IMG/VR virus record: IMGVR_UViG_3300027721_000019
Span: 1 to 58,122 of that record
DNA length: 58,122 nt
Source of the DNA: a virus
Reading direction: 5' to 3' (one strand)
Shown: positions 33,301-43,200 of the stretch, one piece after another
Layout of the letters: every line of letters begins with the position of its first letter
How positions within the stretch are numbered: position 1 is the stretch's first letter
Notes under the pieces: model-generated
Databases searched by the model: none
Told to the model about the DNA's origin: nothing
The model's input: only the letters and a program-made list of their open reading frames with translations
Program-made: the position numbers and the translations under genes

Positions 33301-35489
33301 GATTTGTTTTAAATACGCCGCTTTACGGTTGGAATTATAGTACTGCAGCCCTTAGTAACAAAAACGATAATGTCAATTCAAATATTGGTGCTAGACCATA
33401 TTGGGGTAAAATATATAATTTAAAAGATGAAAATACAGAATATAAAGGTATTGAATCCTGGGGAACACCTTTACGCTTACTTGACAAATATAATATTATT
33501 ACCCAGCCTGAAATTTCCCCTATACAGTTAAAATCAGGAATTTACGTCGAGTATCTTAATAAAAGTAGTTTAGACTTCACATGGAAACAACCTATAAGTC
33601 TTGCCACATATGTAAATAGTAACACCTGGTGCACATTAAACGTTGACACAACATCTGTTTCCAATTTAAGCGCTCAACTTAATAATATTAATACACAGTT
33701 TGTGGTAACCCCTACTACCACACCTTCAAATATTGTATTACAAAATTTTGTCAATAATCAACCGTCACAAATATTTTATAATGCTATTACCAGTTTTACA
33801 TGGAATATAACAGCTACACCGGTTAACTCGTCAACAGTATATAATAGTGTAACTGCAAACCCTGCTATAAAAGCTTTAGCTCCTTGGGCTAATATATCTA
33901 ATCAACTCTATCCCACTGTAGCAACTCTTCAAGCTTTCGACGGTTTATATAGTTCAAGCGACAGTGGAGGTTATTTTATACCGAGTAATTTAGGTGTATC
34001 TGTATATACAAATCGGGATTATACAACATCTCTTGTTTTATCTTCAACAGCGCTTACTAATTACTTCGAAGATGTTAACAAGACAGTAGGTATAAGAGGT
34101 TTTAGTAAAACAGATGAAGATACACCTTATACAATAGCTATTGAAAATAATACCTGGTTAAAAGAAACAACACTTTCAAGCCCTATAGCAGGTAATATTA
34201 AAAAAGATGTATTCAAAAAACATCAAAAATTCTTACCGTATCAGTCCACGTATGAAACTACCCCTAGCAATAGCTTAGGAATCATATTGCCAAATTCGAG
34301 ACAAACTCCATGGGGAGGGTATCAAGATCAAGAATGGACTGATACAGCTAATAAACCAGATTCTTTTACAGGTACATATAATGTAAGTGCGTGGACAGGA
34401 GCTCAAGTTCTTAAACAAAATAGTTTACAACTGGACAATTGGGTAACCGATATTTTCGGGAATCAGTACGGTCTTTATAAAGATATTAAAAATGTATCTC
34501 CTATAAATCGTAAAAAAGTACCAGGAGATCTTTGGACCCGAAATAATTCTCAGTATGTTGCCCCTGCTACTACATCATTATCGTCAGTGATTAATATATA
34601 TACAGGTACTAATATTGTTAATGATTTAACTAGCGGTAACATTTTCAAAATAGATACATTCTTCGATATTCTTTATGTAGAGACATCTGGATGCACCATT
34701 TTTAACAAATTAAATTATGATTATAATACAGGAACAATTTCCAGTACACCAGATTTTGCGACAGGATTATCTTTAGCTATACCCGTTACCGGTAGTTTAG
34801 TTAGAGAGTTTAATAAAGTTAATTTAACAAACTATACGTATGCAATAATGGGCGATACATGGTTTTTTCCAAATAAAAATTTAGTTACCCTTTCTGTTTG
34901 CGGGCTCTCAGGCAACGTTTTAACTCCTGAGTTATATCAATATAATATTAAAACATACAATATTAGTAAAATATTCCCTCTTACCCAGACAGATATTAAC
35001 ACTATTAATAGCTTAAGCAGTCTTAACCTTTCATCTATTAACGCACCGACACTTTCATACAACGATTTAACATCTCAATATCTATTAACAGTATTTGGTA
35101 AAGATATTAATAATAATGATAACTTAATTGAAACTACTATAGACGATCTTAATATACCTGTTATAGATGTCATAACAGTGTATACTGCCGACGATGTATC
35201 AACAATAGTTGATCCGCCTGCTATTACACAATCACTTACAGTTACGTTAAGTACGAATACTTTTTTCGATTATACGTTTGTACCAAATATACCCAATGAT
35301 AAATTTGAAGCTTACTCAACCCCTAGCTGGATAAATTTTGTAAAAGAGTCTAGAGCATTTAATGCATTTAACGGAAATTTTTATGGCACTACACCATCAT
35401 TAACAGGTACTTACTATTCTCCATTTTATGTTGCTAACAATATAGGGTCTACCTATTACACACTTACAATAAACGTAACAAGCAGTTAA
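30396..35489 (+). CDS. giant tail/baseplate protein (1697 residues)
   Basis: This is the largest gene in the window and starts at a GTG. Residues about 50-160 are helical (FSKEEAENWYNNVDVTDEKE, then LKEISLYYLQLRKTIKDTRL). The bulk is Ser/Thr/Asn-rich beta sequence with repeated aromatic motifs: QGAWLYNQIYNY and EGAWLYQFKQTD, each followed by a WP or YPYPG segment, and two TGPD motifs (SWTGPDVV, FWTGPDTD). A small Cys cluster (TECCWLSC, DLCTCG) lies near residues 587-668. The last 90 residues look like an Ig-like fold (TPSWINFVKESRAFNAFNG). I cannot name a homologue. Its place after the gp6 and gp7 positions suggests a wedge or fibre component. No catalytic motif was seen. Confidence 0.75.
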   Translation: MNKGNQQSLERYSKPIALTGLSDINAPYSFKDWYNAHKSITAGQEYNLYNNYLVDWFKNKSVLPNSTTLIVQLNYLALLKQLQLFFSKEEAENWYNNVDVTDEKELLLAIPYFAKKLKEISLYYLQLRKTIKDTRLNYKQIGTNFGITQQIQNYILNNYTQKSNSLISLPSSLWNNVPALSSINDTINIQIEELYDTHNYFDQTSTVPVSTYYDLNNTDLQKFLTTKNLALTSTSWIYNLGVYSLSADPLTQIAILSADPAFREILQNNILTLNNQLAETYIGQNKYTSSQSADAKLAQDFYSIELQQGNNTFYWPDAIYPDKALTYPHYKPIPLTDVGLEGIATGGPSIELADTIFVKTAPASKGDPDNVQGAWLYNQIYNYTNPTMEAVLPSYNKTTFIYPYPGYGLSAEGLSWTGPDVVTTSQFNYLDNDTKNNILDAYWSANITLTATTNNLNINDTTLVDNKAYSSTILNNADQIKIRQVPPLYSNQQPYTDTSEGAWLYQFKQTDISIAQSNDNVIIWPFEKINPAVELPTYYPSNFTNTCSSILVQSLNTPFAIASDALSSADVIYKINNYNDTKDLATECCWLSCTNVSINLTNNVNISANTINQSTFQAVLSSGGYTRFFWTGPDTDINSVFPNINHQPDCKYVTTPNTTYLNSDLCTCGQVLFTPFGHPGTKYTDYSSLADFIIEDTFSPASIDINTTTNTDMYWYNTSKEIGWGTGKWTNSLGNIGTTLKQNTPYIYYRTNVKYQNNQTASLPELVVRYNLPALSSVPDPVWIQATKDQNNNWISNGQVSQMIIAPGDILLYTRANSTQFNLNATYTTPQDISLNKGSIWSNYDYMSVGVNSVGASKSITLNYPTVTPGYTTTDPQYPTTNYSQISAILRWTLSDGTLTQTFSGIPSLNFTPDPNLTTTTFYSVSVTYRTTRAAGGSIVTFSNIPSITALPATLQTPSVTSYNVPAPGFVLNTPLYGWNYSTAALSNKNDNVNSNIGARPYWGKIYNLKDENTEYKGIESWGTPLRLLDKYNIITQPEISPIQLKSGIYVEYLNKSSLDFTWKQPISLATYVNSNTWCTLNVDTTSVSNLSAQLNNINTQFVVTPTTTPSNIVLQNFVNNQPSQIFYNAITSFTWNITATPVNSSTVYNSVTANPAIKALAPWANISNQLYPTVATLQAFDGLYSSSDSGGYFIPSNLGVSVYTNRDYTTSLVLSSTALTNYFEDVNKTVGIRGFSKTDEDTPYTIAIENNTWLKETTLSSPIAGNIKKDVFKKHQKFLPYQSTYETTPSNSLGIILPNSRQTPWGGYQDQEWTDTANKPDSFTGTYNVSAWTGAQVLKQNSLQLDNWVTDIFGNQYGLYKDIKNVSPINRKKVPGDLWTRNNSQYVAPATTSLSSVINIYTGTNIVNDLTSGNIFKIDTFFDILYVETSGCTIFNKLNYDYNTGTISSTPDFATGLSLAIPVTGSLVREFNKVNLTNYTYAIMGDTWFFPNKNLVTLSVCGLSGNVLTPELYQYNIKTYNISKIFPLTQTDINTINSLSSLNLSSINAPTLSYNDLTSQYLLTVFGKDINNNDNLIETTIDDLNIPVIDVITVYTADDVSTIVDPPAITQSLTVTLSTNTFFDYTFVPNIPNDKFEAYSTPSWINFVKESRAFNAFNGNFYGTTPSLTGTYYSPFYVANNIGSTYYTLTINVTSS

Positions 35490-35499
35490 TTATAATACA

Positions 35500-36837
35500 A
35501 TGGCCTTTAGTACTTCATTTCAAATTTCAAACTATCAAACTGTAGATTCTGATTTTATATGGGATCAAGATATACCATTAAGCTTACTACCTGTTACCAC
35601 TACTGCGACAGCTATAACAGGCTATGCACCAAATTTACAAGTAACATTTCAAAATAATTCTATATCCGATTTAAGCCCAACAAATACCGGGGATCCATTA
35701 GTTGCGTATAATTGGAATTTTGATGATTATTACAATATATCAACTAATACTACTACACTAACAAGTACTGACTCCGTTACTCATACCTATGTAATGCCAG
35801 GTACATATTACCCGATGCTTAATCATGTACAATCGACTATACAGGGCGTACAAAACCCGGTTAATCTTACAAAATTATGTTTAGGTGATTATAGTGAAAA
35901 CTGGTATTGGGACAACTTTAACTGTACAGCAACCCCTAAGGGTAATGCTAATTTAAATTTCATACAATGGGACGATTTAAAAAGTACTAGTTTATATCCA
36001 AAAACCTGGGACTCAAGTGATAAATGTTTACAAAAGTATTGTTTATCTTGGAGCTGGGGACTTTTACAATCCGATAGTAGTGACCCTGTTACATGGGCTC
36101 AGGCTAAAAGTACAGGAGAGTATTCTAAACTCTGGAAGTATGAACCTAACAACACTATATGCTCTCAATCTATAGCAAATAATAAAACTGTTTTACTTGT
36201 TCAGGAACAAACTATACAAAACACTTGCTCTATTACCGTTTTAGAAAAACCGCCTGTTGCAGGAATGTATTGTGTTACACCTCCACCTCTAACTGCTATT
36301 AATCAATTAACTGTACAGCTTACACCTCGTACAACTATAACAGGGTCTTTTCCTATAGATAAAATAGTATGGGATCTAGGAGACGGAACACCAACTATAA
36401 CGGTATCGAGATATTCAACACCCGTTAATTCGAAGCTTATAGCGACAAATGTATTTTCATCCGATTCAGATGATGTACGTAACTACGATATAATTCATAC
36501 TTATTACCGTAATAGTAAGAGCACCTACCCTGTTTTTTACCCGTCATTAACTTGTTATAGTGCTAATACTAATACATCTGATTCTTGTTGTTTAACAATA
36601 GGCCCTATTACATTATCATCAACACCAAACGTTACACATCTTTTAAAGACAAAAAATACAACTTCAGGTAATTTGTATGTTTTTGGTATAAATGATAGTG
36701 TGTCTTTTACAACAAATGCTGAATTAACAGGTTCTAATGTATTACCAACATCTAATATACCGCCATCAACATTAAAAAGCTCTCTAAGTTCTACTGTTTT
36801 TTATACAGGTAACCCTGGTAGTACCTACCTTGGTTAA
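35500..36837 (+). CDS. PKD-domain fibre protein with Trp/Cys repeats
   Basis: The 445-residue product has two PKD-like domains. The first is at about residues 45-125 (YNWNFDDYYNI, VTHTYVMPGTYYPMLNHV). The second starts near 265 (DKIVWDLGDGTPTITVSRYS, then IIHTYYRN). Between them are two Trp-rich units: W135-x-W137, W157, K161-S-T, Y166, W170, C176; and W184-x-W186, W199, K203-S-T, Y208, W212, C221. The second half of each unit keeps identical spacing. It lies in the same run as other modular tail proteins and probably decorates the baseplate. It could bind a polysaccharide, but no ligand can be read from sequence. Confidence 0.75.
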   Translation: MAFSTSFQISNYQTVDSDFIWDQDIPLSLLPVTTTATAITGYAPNLQVTFQNNSISDLSPTNTGDPLVAYNWNFDDYYNISTNTTTLTSTDSVTHTYVMPGTYYPMLNHVQSTIQGVQNPVNLTKLCLGDYSENWYWDNFNCTATPKGNANLNFIQWDDLKSTSLYPKTWDSSDKCLQKYCLSWSWGLLQSDSSDPVTWAQAKSTGEYSKLWKYEPNNTICSQSIANNKTVLLVQEQTIQNTCSITVLEKPPVAGMYCVTPPPLTAINQLTVQLTPRTTITGSFPIDKIVWDLGDGTPTITVSRYSTPVNSKLIATNVFSSDSDDVRNYDIIHTYYRNSKSTYPVFYPSLTCYSANTNTSDSCCLTIGPITLSSTPNVTHLLKTKNTTSGNLYVFGINDSVSFTTNAELTGSNVLPTSNIPPSTLKSSLSSTVFYTGNPGSTYLG

Positions 36838-36845
36838 TTTTATAA

Positions 36846-36852
36846 TTAAATA
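36846..36852 (+). promoter_or_regulatory. late-promoter box (TTAAATA)
   Basis: The box ends 7 bases before the ATG at 36860. Confidence 0.5.
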
Positions 36853-36859
36853 ATCAATA

Positions 36860-37774
36860 ATGGCTAATGTTGTTTATAAGTCTCTTTCAAATCTTTCACC
36901 TATAGAGTTACAATATAACTACTATAGTAACGAAAAGCTTGCTACTACTACTAACGCTTTTAAAAACGGGTATGAGGTCGCTACTCTGCAGGGATTAATT
37001 AACTATCAGGATGTAGCTATTAATAAAAGCTCTTGTTTCGTACTAACTTCAACAGTAAATTTAAGTGCAATTTTTACACCTTTAAATTCGCTTAATATAG
37101 GGGATTTACCTGCAGCTGTGTTATTACAGCCTAGATTTTCAGAAACACAATTTATCACTTACGATACAAACACTTTTGAACTTAGTTTGAGTAGTGGTTC
37201 ATCAATATTTAATATTTCTCCAATACCAGGTACCTCCCAAGTTGAACTATTTGTTGATGGTAAATATTTACAAGTCGGTAAAACGTATCCTTATAATGCT
37301 TTATTAAGCGATGTCACACTACCGACTAGAGATATTAATAGACAAAGATTTAATGTAGTATATCAAAATAATACAATATCGTTTTATACATTAACTGATT
37401 CAGGTCATCGTTACCTCTCTTTTAATAATTTTGATTATACATTAAGAGCAACAGGGTTATTACTCAATAATGGTATATATAACGATTACGTTTTTAATTG
37501 TATACCTGTTACTAGTATTACTCAGCAACAAGGTTTTACCCCCACTAATGATTGGGTAACATATTATTTTGATGCTATAGCAAGAACAGAAAATAAAACC
37601 GTTACTGTAAATAAAGATTACGATACCCCTACTAATTTTTTAATAGATTTTTCTGTTGATTCGGCAATTAAAACCGGAGTAGCAAATATTAATATAGCTA
37701 ATCTAAAGACGAATTTAACACCGACAGGTGGACCAGCGTCGCATGATAACACCTACGATAAAACACTTATTTAA
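36860..37774 (+). CDS. hypothetical tail/baseplate protein
   Basis: The 304-residue product is beta-rich and not recognised. It begins MANVVYKSLSNLSPIELQYN and has a middle block with VELFVDGKYLQVGKTYPYNA and YTLTDSGHRYLSFNNFDYTL-like strands. The C-terminus is Asn/Thr-rich. It ends one base before the LamG-type gene, so the two are likely co-translated and may form one fibre or one attachment complex. Confidence 0.7.
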   Translation: MANVVYKSLSNLSPIELQYNYYSNEKLATTTNAFKNGYEVATLQGLINYQDVAINKSSCFVLTSTVNLSAIFTPLNSLNIGDLPAAVLLQPRFSETQFITYDTNTFELSLSSGSSIFNISPIPGTSQVELFVDGKYLQVGKTYPYNALLSDVTLPTRDINRQRFNVVYQNNTISFYTLTDSGHRYLSFNNFDYTLRATGLLLNNGIYNDYVFNCIPVTSITQQQGFTPTNDWVTYYFDAIARTENKTVTVNKDYDTPTNFLIDFSVDSAIKTGVANINIANLKTNLTPTGGPASHDNTYDKTLI

Positions 37775-37775
37775 T

Positions 37776-40244
37776 ATGTCGAACTTACAACAAAGAAACT
37801 ATTATAAAATTTTTACAGGTACTAATCAAACCGGTGGTTATGAAAAGCTTCATTTAGGATATGAAGCTAAAACTATTGAAATTGTTTTTAAAGCTGATAA
37901 TACAACCTATTTTCATGTTCCGTTTTTTGCAAGCGTACAATCTGTTTTAGATTCAACCTTAGTAGGGGATGGAGCGGTACCAGGTATCATTCCAGCTTTA
38001 TCAGATAGAATTTTCAAAAAACAAGGAGGGTATGAAAACACTACCCCGTGGGGTAAATCCTTAATTCAGGACGGTACATGGTTATGTTCATGGCTATACA
38101 AAGAAAGCGATAGTGATAATACACCCCCTGTATGGTATGATCGTTATTATAACCCAGGTTTTATAAACTATACCGACGCCCTACAACAAGGTGTATCTAC
38201 TGTTACTGAGTACAGCAGTAATAACCCGATATATATTGATGTAGTATCTCAATTAACATTAGAGCCAGGTGTACTGTATCAGTATTATCATAACGGTGAA
38301 AAATCTGCTACAGATATTGTAAAAACATTTGCAGGTAATAATAATGATAGATTAAAACTGAATATAGACAATTGGAATGAAAATACAGTAGATAGTTCTA
38401 TTTATAATAATAGCGTTGTAATAGACAATTTTAAACCTAATTGGATATCTGTACCGTATGACCCAGGTTATACAGATAGAAGCATACTAACATTTGATAA
38501 TACTGATTTTATCGACGCTAAAGTTATTTATAATGAGACCTATTCTCTACCTGATGAATTTACTTTATCCTTTTGGGTATATAATAAAGATTGGGGCAAT
38601 GCTACTAGTACCCAGTTAGTAGGCAATCTTAATAAAGGCGGATACAGCGTTATGTATAACAATTTAAATTATAATCCCTTTTACGTTGTACCGGAAAGCA
38701 CATACGGTCATTTGTTATATTTTAATCAAGACAATAATAACTATTATGATCAAAATTTAGGAGCTAGTTTAATACAAATTTCTACACCTGTTTACACAAG
38801 TATTAATTCTAACTCTGAAGTTATAGTTTTAGATTCAAATAATTCTCTATTATCTAAATACGATCACCAAGGTAGTGCTACAACATATTCAAAATATTCT
38901 ACAGGAGATATATTTTATTTACCAGGTACAGCTAAACAACTTGCTATAGACGGTAATAACAATACCATAGTTGTTACAACGTCAGGTACGTATATATTTG
39001 ATCAGAGTTTAACATATCAGACATCGTCGTCAACTACCTATACACCATTTAGTGAAGTTATTTTTGACGCAAACGGTAATATACAAACAATACAAAATTG
39101 CTTGGCTGCAATTTACGATAAAGATAATACTCTATGGACTATAGAGGCTAGCGGAGATTTATACCGTACATTACCCGGAGAAGATAAAGCTCTCTATTTA
39201 GATCTACCCGTTACTACAACAGCAAGATTAGCTATTGACCCTTATAATAATTTATGGATAGTAAATTATTCGTCTGATATTATTAAACTAAATTTAGATA
39301 CATTAACTACAACAAACATCAGTATTGGTACTACTCAACCTAACGATTCGACAAATTTTAAAAACATTAGTTTTATAAACACGTACGATCGACTAACAAA
39401 TTCTTTTGCTTGGTACGCTCTATTATATAGTAATATCGATAAAATATTGTATGAAGCTGATTTAAACGGTAATGTATTAAAAATAACTAATTTACCTAAT
39501 ACATTATTTTTACTAGATCCGTTAACATCCACACAAAACAACAATAACTTAACCTTTACATGTAAAGGAGATTTTACAGGGTATGAGTGGAGAAGAATTT
39601 TTAATAATTCTCTTTACAGAAATAATTCCCAAATGCAATTTAAAATAGCAACTAGAACTCCTTCCCCCTTCAATACTTTGTATTACACATATACATTATC
39701 GGTACCAGTACAATACCTAACTAATAATATGTGGCATCTTATTACGGCTACATATAAAAATAATACCTTATCTCTTTTTATTAACGATTTAAAAAGAGGT
39801 ACTTTAACCATACCTTCTAATCTTTTATTGAATTACGATTTTAGAAATAATCTATATGTAGGCACACCTAATGGTAAAAGTGATAATCTTAACAAAGAGA
39901 TAAATTCTATTTCCGTTATATGGAACGGTGCTATCGATTCAATAAAAATATATGATTACGCTATAGATCCTGCCTTCATAAAATATTTTATAAGAGAAAA
40001 AACAATAGCCAGTGATATAGTATGGAACGTACAAACGACACCGCTTCAATATATTGAAACTATAGATAGATTTTTTAAACATAGAGTACCAGGTTCAAAA
40101 AGTAATTTCTTTAATATTAAAATTAGCGGTACTCAAATCACCGATCCTGATACACGCTTACAAATAGAAAATAATATTATACAGTCAATACAAACACTTA
40201 AACCTGCATACACTGAACTTCTTAATGTTGAATGGTTAGATTAA
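37776..40244 (+). CDS. LamG-like protein with inserted propeller
   Basis: The product has 822 residues from the ATG at 37776, one base after the previous stop. A longer in-frame start at 37728 lies inside the upstream gene and is rejected. A concanavalin/LamG-type jelly roll appears split: the first part near residue 258 (LPDEFTLSFWVYNKDW) and the second near 651 (MWHLITATYKNNTLSLFIND, then NNLYVGTPNG and GAIDSIKIYDYAI). Between them are NHL-like blades such as AKQLAIDGNNNTIVVTTSGT and ARLAIDPYNNLWIVNYSSDI. The last 60 residues are different and may bind the baseplate. LamG folds often bind sugars, which would suit receptor contact. Confidence 0.75.
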   Translation: MSNLQQRNYYKIFTGTNQTGGYEKLHLGYEAKTIEIVFKADNTTYFHVPFFASVQSVLDSTLVGDGAVPGIIPALSDRIFKKQGGYENTTPWGKSLIQDGTWLCSWLYKESDSDNTPPVWYDRYYNPGFINYTDALQQGVSTVTEYSSNNPIYIDVVSQLTLEPGVLYQYYHNGEKSATDIVKTFAGNNNDRLKLNIDNWNENTVDSSIYNNSVVIDNFKPNWISVPYDPGYTDRSILTFDNTDFIDAKVIYNETYSLPDEFTLSFWVYNKDWGNATSTQLVGNLNKGGYSVMYNNLNYNPFYVVPESTYGHLLYFNQDNNNYYDQNLGASLIQISTPVYTSINSNSEVIVLDSNNSLLSKYDHQGSATTYSKYSTGDIFYLPGTAKQLAIDGNNNTIVVTTSGTYIFDQSLTYQTSSSTTYTPFSEVIFDANGNIQTIQNCLAAIYDKDNTLWTIEASGDLYRTLPGEDKALYLDLPVTTTARLAIDPYNNLWIVNYSSDIIKLNLDTLTTTNISIGTTQPNDSTNFKNISFINTYDRLTNSFAWYALLYSNIDKILYEADLNGNVLKITNLPNTLFLLDPLTSTQNNNNLTFTCKGDFTGYEWRRIFNNSLYRNNSQMQFKIATRTPSPFNTLYYTYTLSVPVQYLTNNMWHLITATYKNNTLSLFINDLKRGTLTIPSNLLLNYDFRNNLYVGTPNGKSDNLNKEINSISVIWNGAIDSIKIYDYAIDPAFIKYFIREKTIASDIVWNVQTTPLQYIETIDRFFKHRVPGSKSNFFNIKISGTQITDPDTRLQIENNIIQSIQTLKPAYTELLNVEWLD

Positions 40245-40248
40245 TGTA

Positions 40249-40255
40249 CTAAATA
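40249..40255 (+). promoter_or_regulatory. late-promoter box (CTAAATA), leaderless spacing
   Basis: The box ends exactly 5 bases before the ATG at 40261. Confidence 0.6.
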
Positions 40256-40260
40256 TTAAG

Positions 40261-43200
40261 ATGTCACTCTCCGCTACGTATATATATCCTGCAGGGTTTA
40301 ATAACGCTTCTTTTACACGTTATTTAACAGCTACTTTATATACGTATACATCAGCTGGGTCAGGTACAGGTTTTGCAACAAATAAAACTGATTTTATTTC
40401 CTGGTCATTTCCTACTTTTGTTACTGCCTATTCGTCAATAAACTTGGGTTCAGCAAATATTTACCCGACAACTGTTATATCTAATACGGCAACTAATATA
40501 TCATTTTTATCTGGTGCAACAGCCCCTCTTTCAAGTATAAACACAATATATCTAGCGTTTAATTCGTCAACATACGATGATGCAACTTCAAGCTATACAC
40601 TTTGCTCCTTACCAGTTAATTGTACTTTTGTTAGTAATGTTAGTTACAGTAACCCAGCAACATACACTCAAACCTTTGATACCTTTCCTGATATTAAATT
40701 AAACGCATCTGTTAATTTTGAAAATACACTTAACTCATCTTATTTTTACCGTTTAACATCTACAACACCTTTTAACGCTCAAGTTGCATTTAATTCACCT
40801 ACTTTAGGTAATTTATCTGCTTCATCAACGATCTTTAGTGTCAGTGCTACATTAAACAATACTACTACTGATATAAACAGTTTTAATGCACCGTTAAATT
40901 TAACACGTAATACACCTTGTGTTTCAAGTTTCGGTATTACAGTTTCAGCTCTATCAGGAATTAATAGTTATTCACCGTGGTATTCCCCTCATACCTTTCA
41001 GCAATCAATATCAGCTAGATTTGTACCATACTTTTTATCAGCAGGGTTTATAGGGTATACAGATACCGTATTTGCAGACGGCTTAATATACCCTGTCAAT
41101 AGTTCAAATTATAATAATGTACTTTCGAGTACACCAGCTGTATCTGCCGAGCTTTCTTTCTTAGGAGAAGGACATACTGCTAATATAACTTTAACAGCTA
41201 ATAGAGATACAAATATTAAGCAATATAATTGGTCCATAAGCAACTCTACTTACTTAAGTTCAATAACTTTTAATACGTTTAGTCTTACAGCCGTTAATAA
41301 CGGCACACTTACTACTTCAAGTGCCCAGGTAACAGCAGTATTATCCACTTCACCTGCTTTAGATTTTATCTTACCCATTAGCTTACAAGTCGGGGATAGT
41401 ACATATTTTACTCTATCTACTAACCCACCTATTATACAATACGACGATGTAAACGGCACACCGTCCTTTTACCCTTACTACTCTTCAACATTAGATGTAA
41501 GAGGAGTTGAAGCTTCAGCAACTAATAATGTTTTTCATCAATCTATTATTGTAAGTACGTACAATACTTCTAGCTATATACTCTACCCAGGTACAGCCTC
41601 ACAAATATATTTACCACCAAACGGTTCACCTGTTCTTTATCGCTCTACTTTTACTAACACATCCGGTACATTCGGTAATACATGTCTTGACAAATATCAA
41701 CTAATATGGACCTGGGCAGCTTTATCGAGTGTATCAAACGGTAATGCAAATAACTTACCGTACCCAATAACAAATTGGACAACAGCTCCCACCTCCTGGG
41801 CAATGACTCAATGCTTATCAACTTGTAATTCAAGTTCTCTATCAACAATAATTTTAGGTACATCCGGATTATTTGCTAAGACTTGGGCTAATGAAGGTAC
41901 AACAGCACTAACCGGTACTCCTTACCCTGTACAGTTATCGCAATCAGGAGGTATTCTCTGGTCTCTAACTAATAACAAATGGACATACCCGGCTATACCT
42001 GTTATTAATAATGCTACCAATACGTTTGAATACACACTTCAACTATCAGCAGACGATAGTATACTAACAAATACCGGGGGAACAGCTAACAAGTATCAAG
42101 ATACAAATATTACCCTACAAGCTCAGCTTTGTGTACTAGCACAAGTTCCCGGAGTTGTAGGTAACCCAGGTGTATTAATGGATTGGTTACCTAGAGGTAT
42201 ACATATAACATACTTACAATCTCTTACCTCTATCGGGTTACCTTATCCAAAAATATATACCTCTAATCGCTACGTACTAACCGGTTCTAATATAATTTTC
42301 CAAAATTTAACAACAAAATCATCCGCAGTAACTGCTATCAGTGCTAATTTTGATAACACAGATTATTTTTATCTAACAGGAGATTCATTTAATCAAACAT
42401 TTACTGTTAATAATAGCTCTATAGGTTATAAAGATTTGACATTAATATCCCATACAACACTTCCTAATCAACCTGTCATAAAAACAATTTTTCCGAGTAT
42501 TGTACAAATTGTGCCTCAATACGATACTATTGTTACAGAAGATTACAGAACACAAAATTCATCAATTACCTTACCTTGGCCTGATCAACCTAAAATAGGA
42601 TCAAACGATTGGGTTGTTAGCGATAATATTAATTCTTGTATCAGTAAAATATACGATAATTTACACTATCTAGATTTAATTAGTAAGTCGTATCCAGGCA
42701 CTTACTCAGAATACTTTGGATATCTAAGCCCGGTAAATTATTCTACTTCTACATTTGTATGCCCTACCTGGACATGGGAAAGTGTTAATACGTCTATTAA
42801 TCCTTCTAGTACTGTTATTTGGGAAGATGCTAACGTAGATGGTGTATATGTTAGTTGCGGTACCTGGGAACAACAAACATATCAATATACAAATATAACT
42901 AATACTTTAACAGCGGTAAATAATGCACCTTACACTGTTTGTGACCAAGGTACCTGGAATGTTAATATACCGGGTTTAGATCAAAATTATCAGATTGTTA
43001 GTAACGGAAACACTTTTAATAAAAAGTGTATATATACAGGTATTGTTTCAAAAGATAATAACTTATACGTTACTCTTCCTACTCAAATTAATTTACTATC
43101 ATCAGATTACGTAGCTACCGTCTACAACACTAAAAGTACTGTAGACGGTATTAAAACATTTTCTTCCATATCAAATATTTGTTTAGATAGTAATAATAAA

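Noticed and set aside
37728-37775. ATG start for the LamG-like protein inside the previous gene
   Set aside because: The ATG at 37776 follows the previous stop by one base and gives a natural start.
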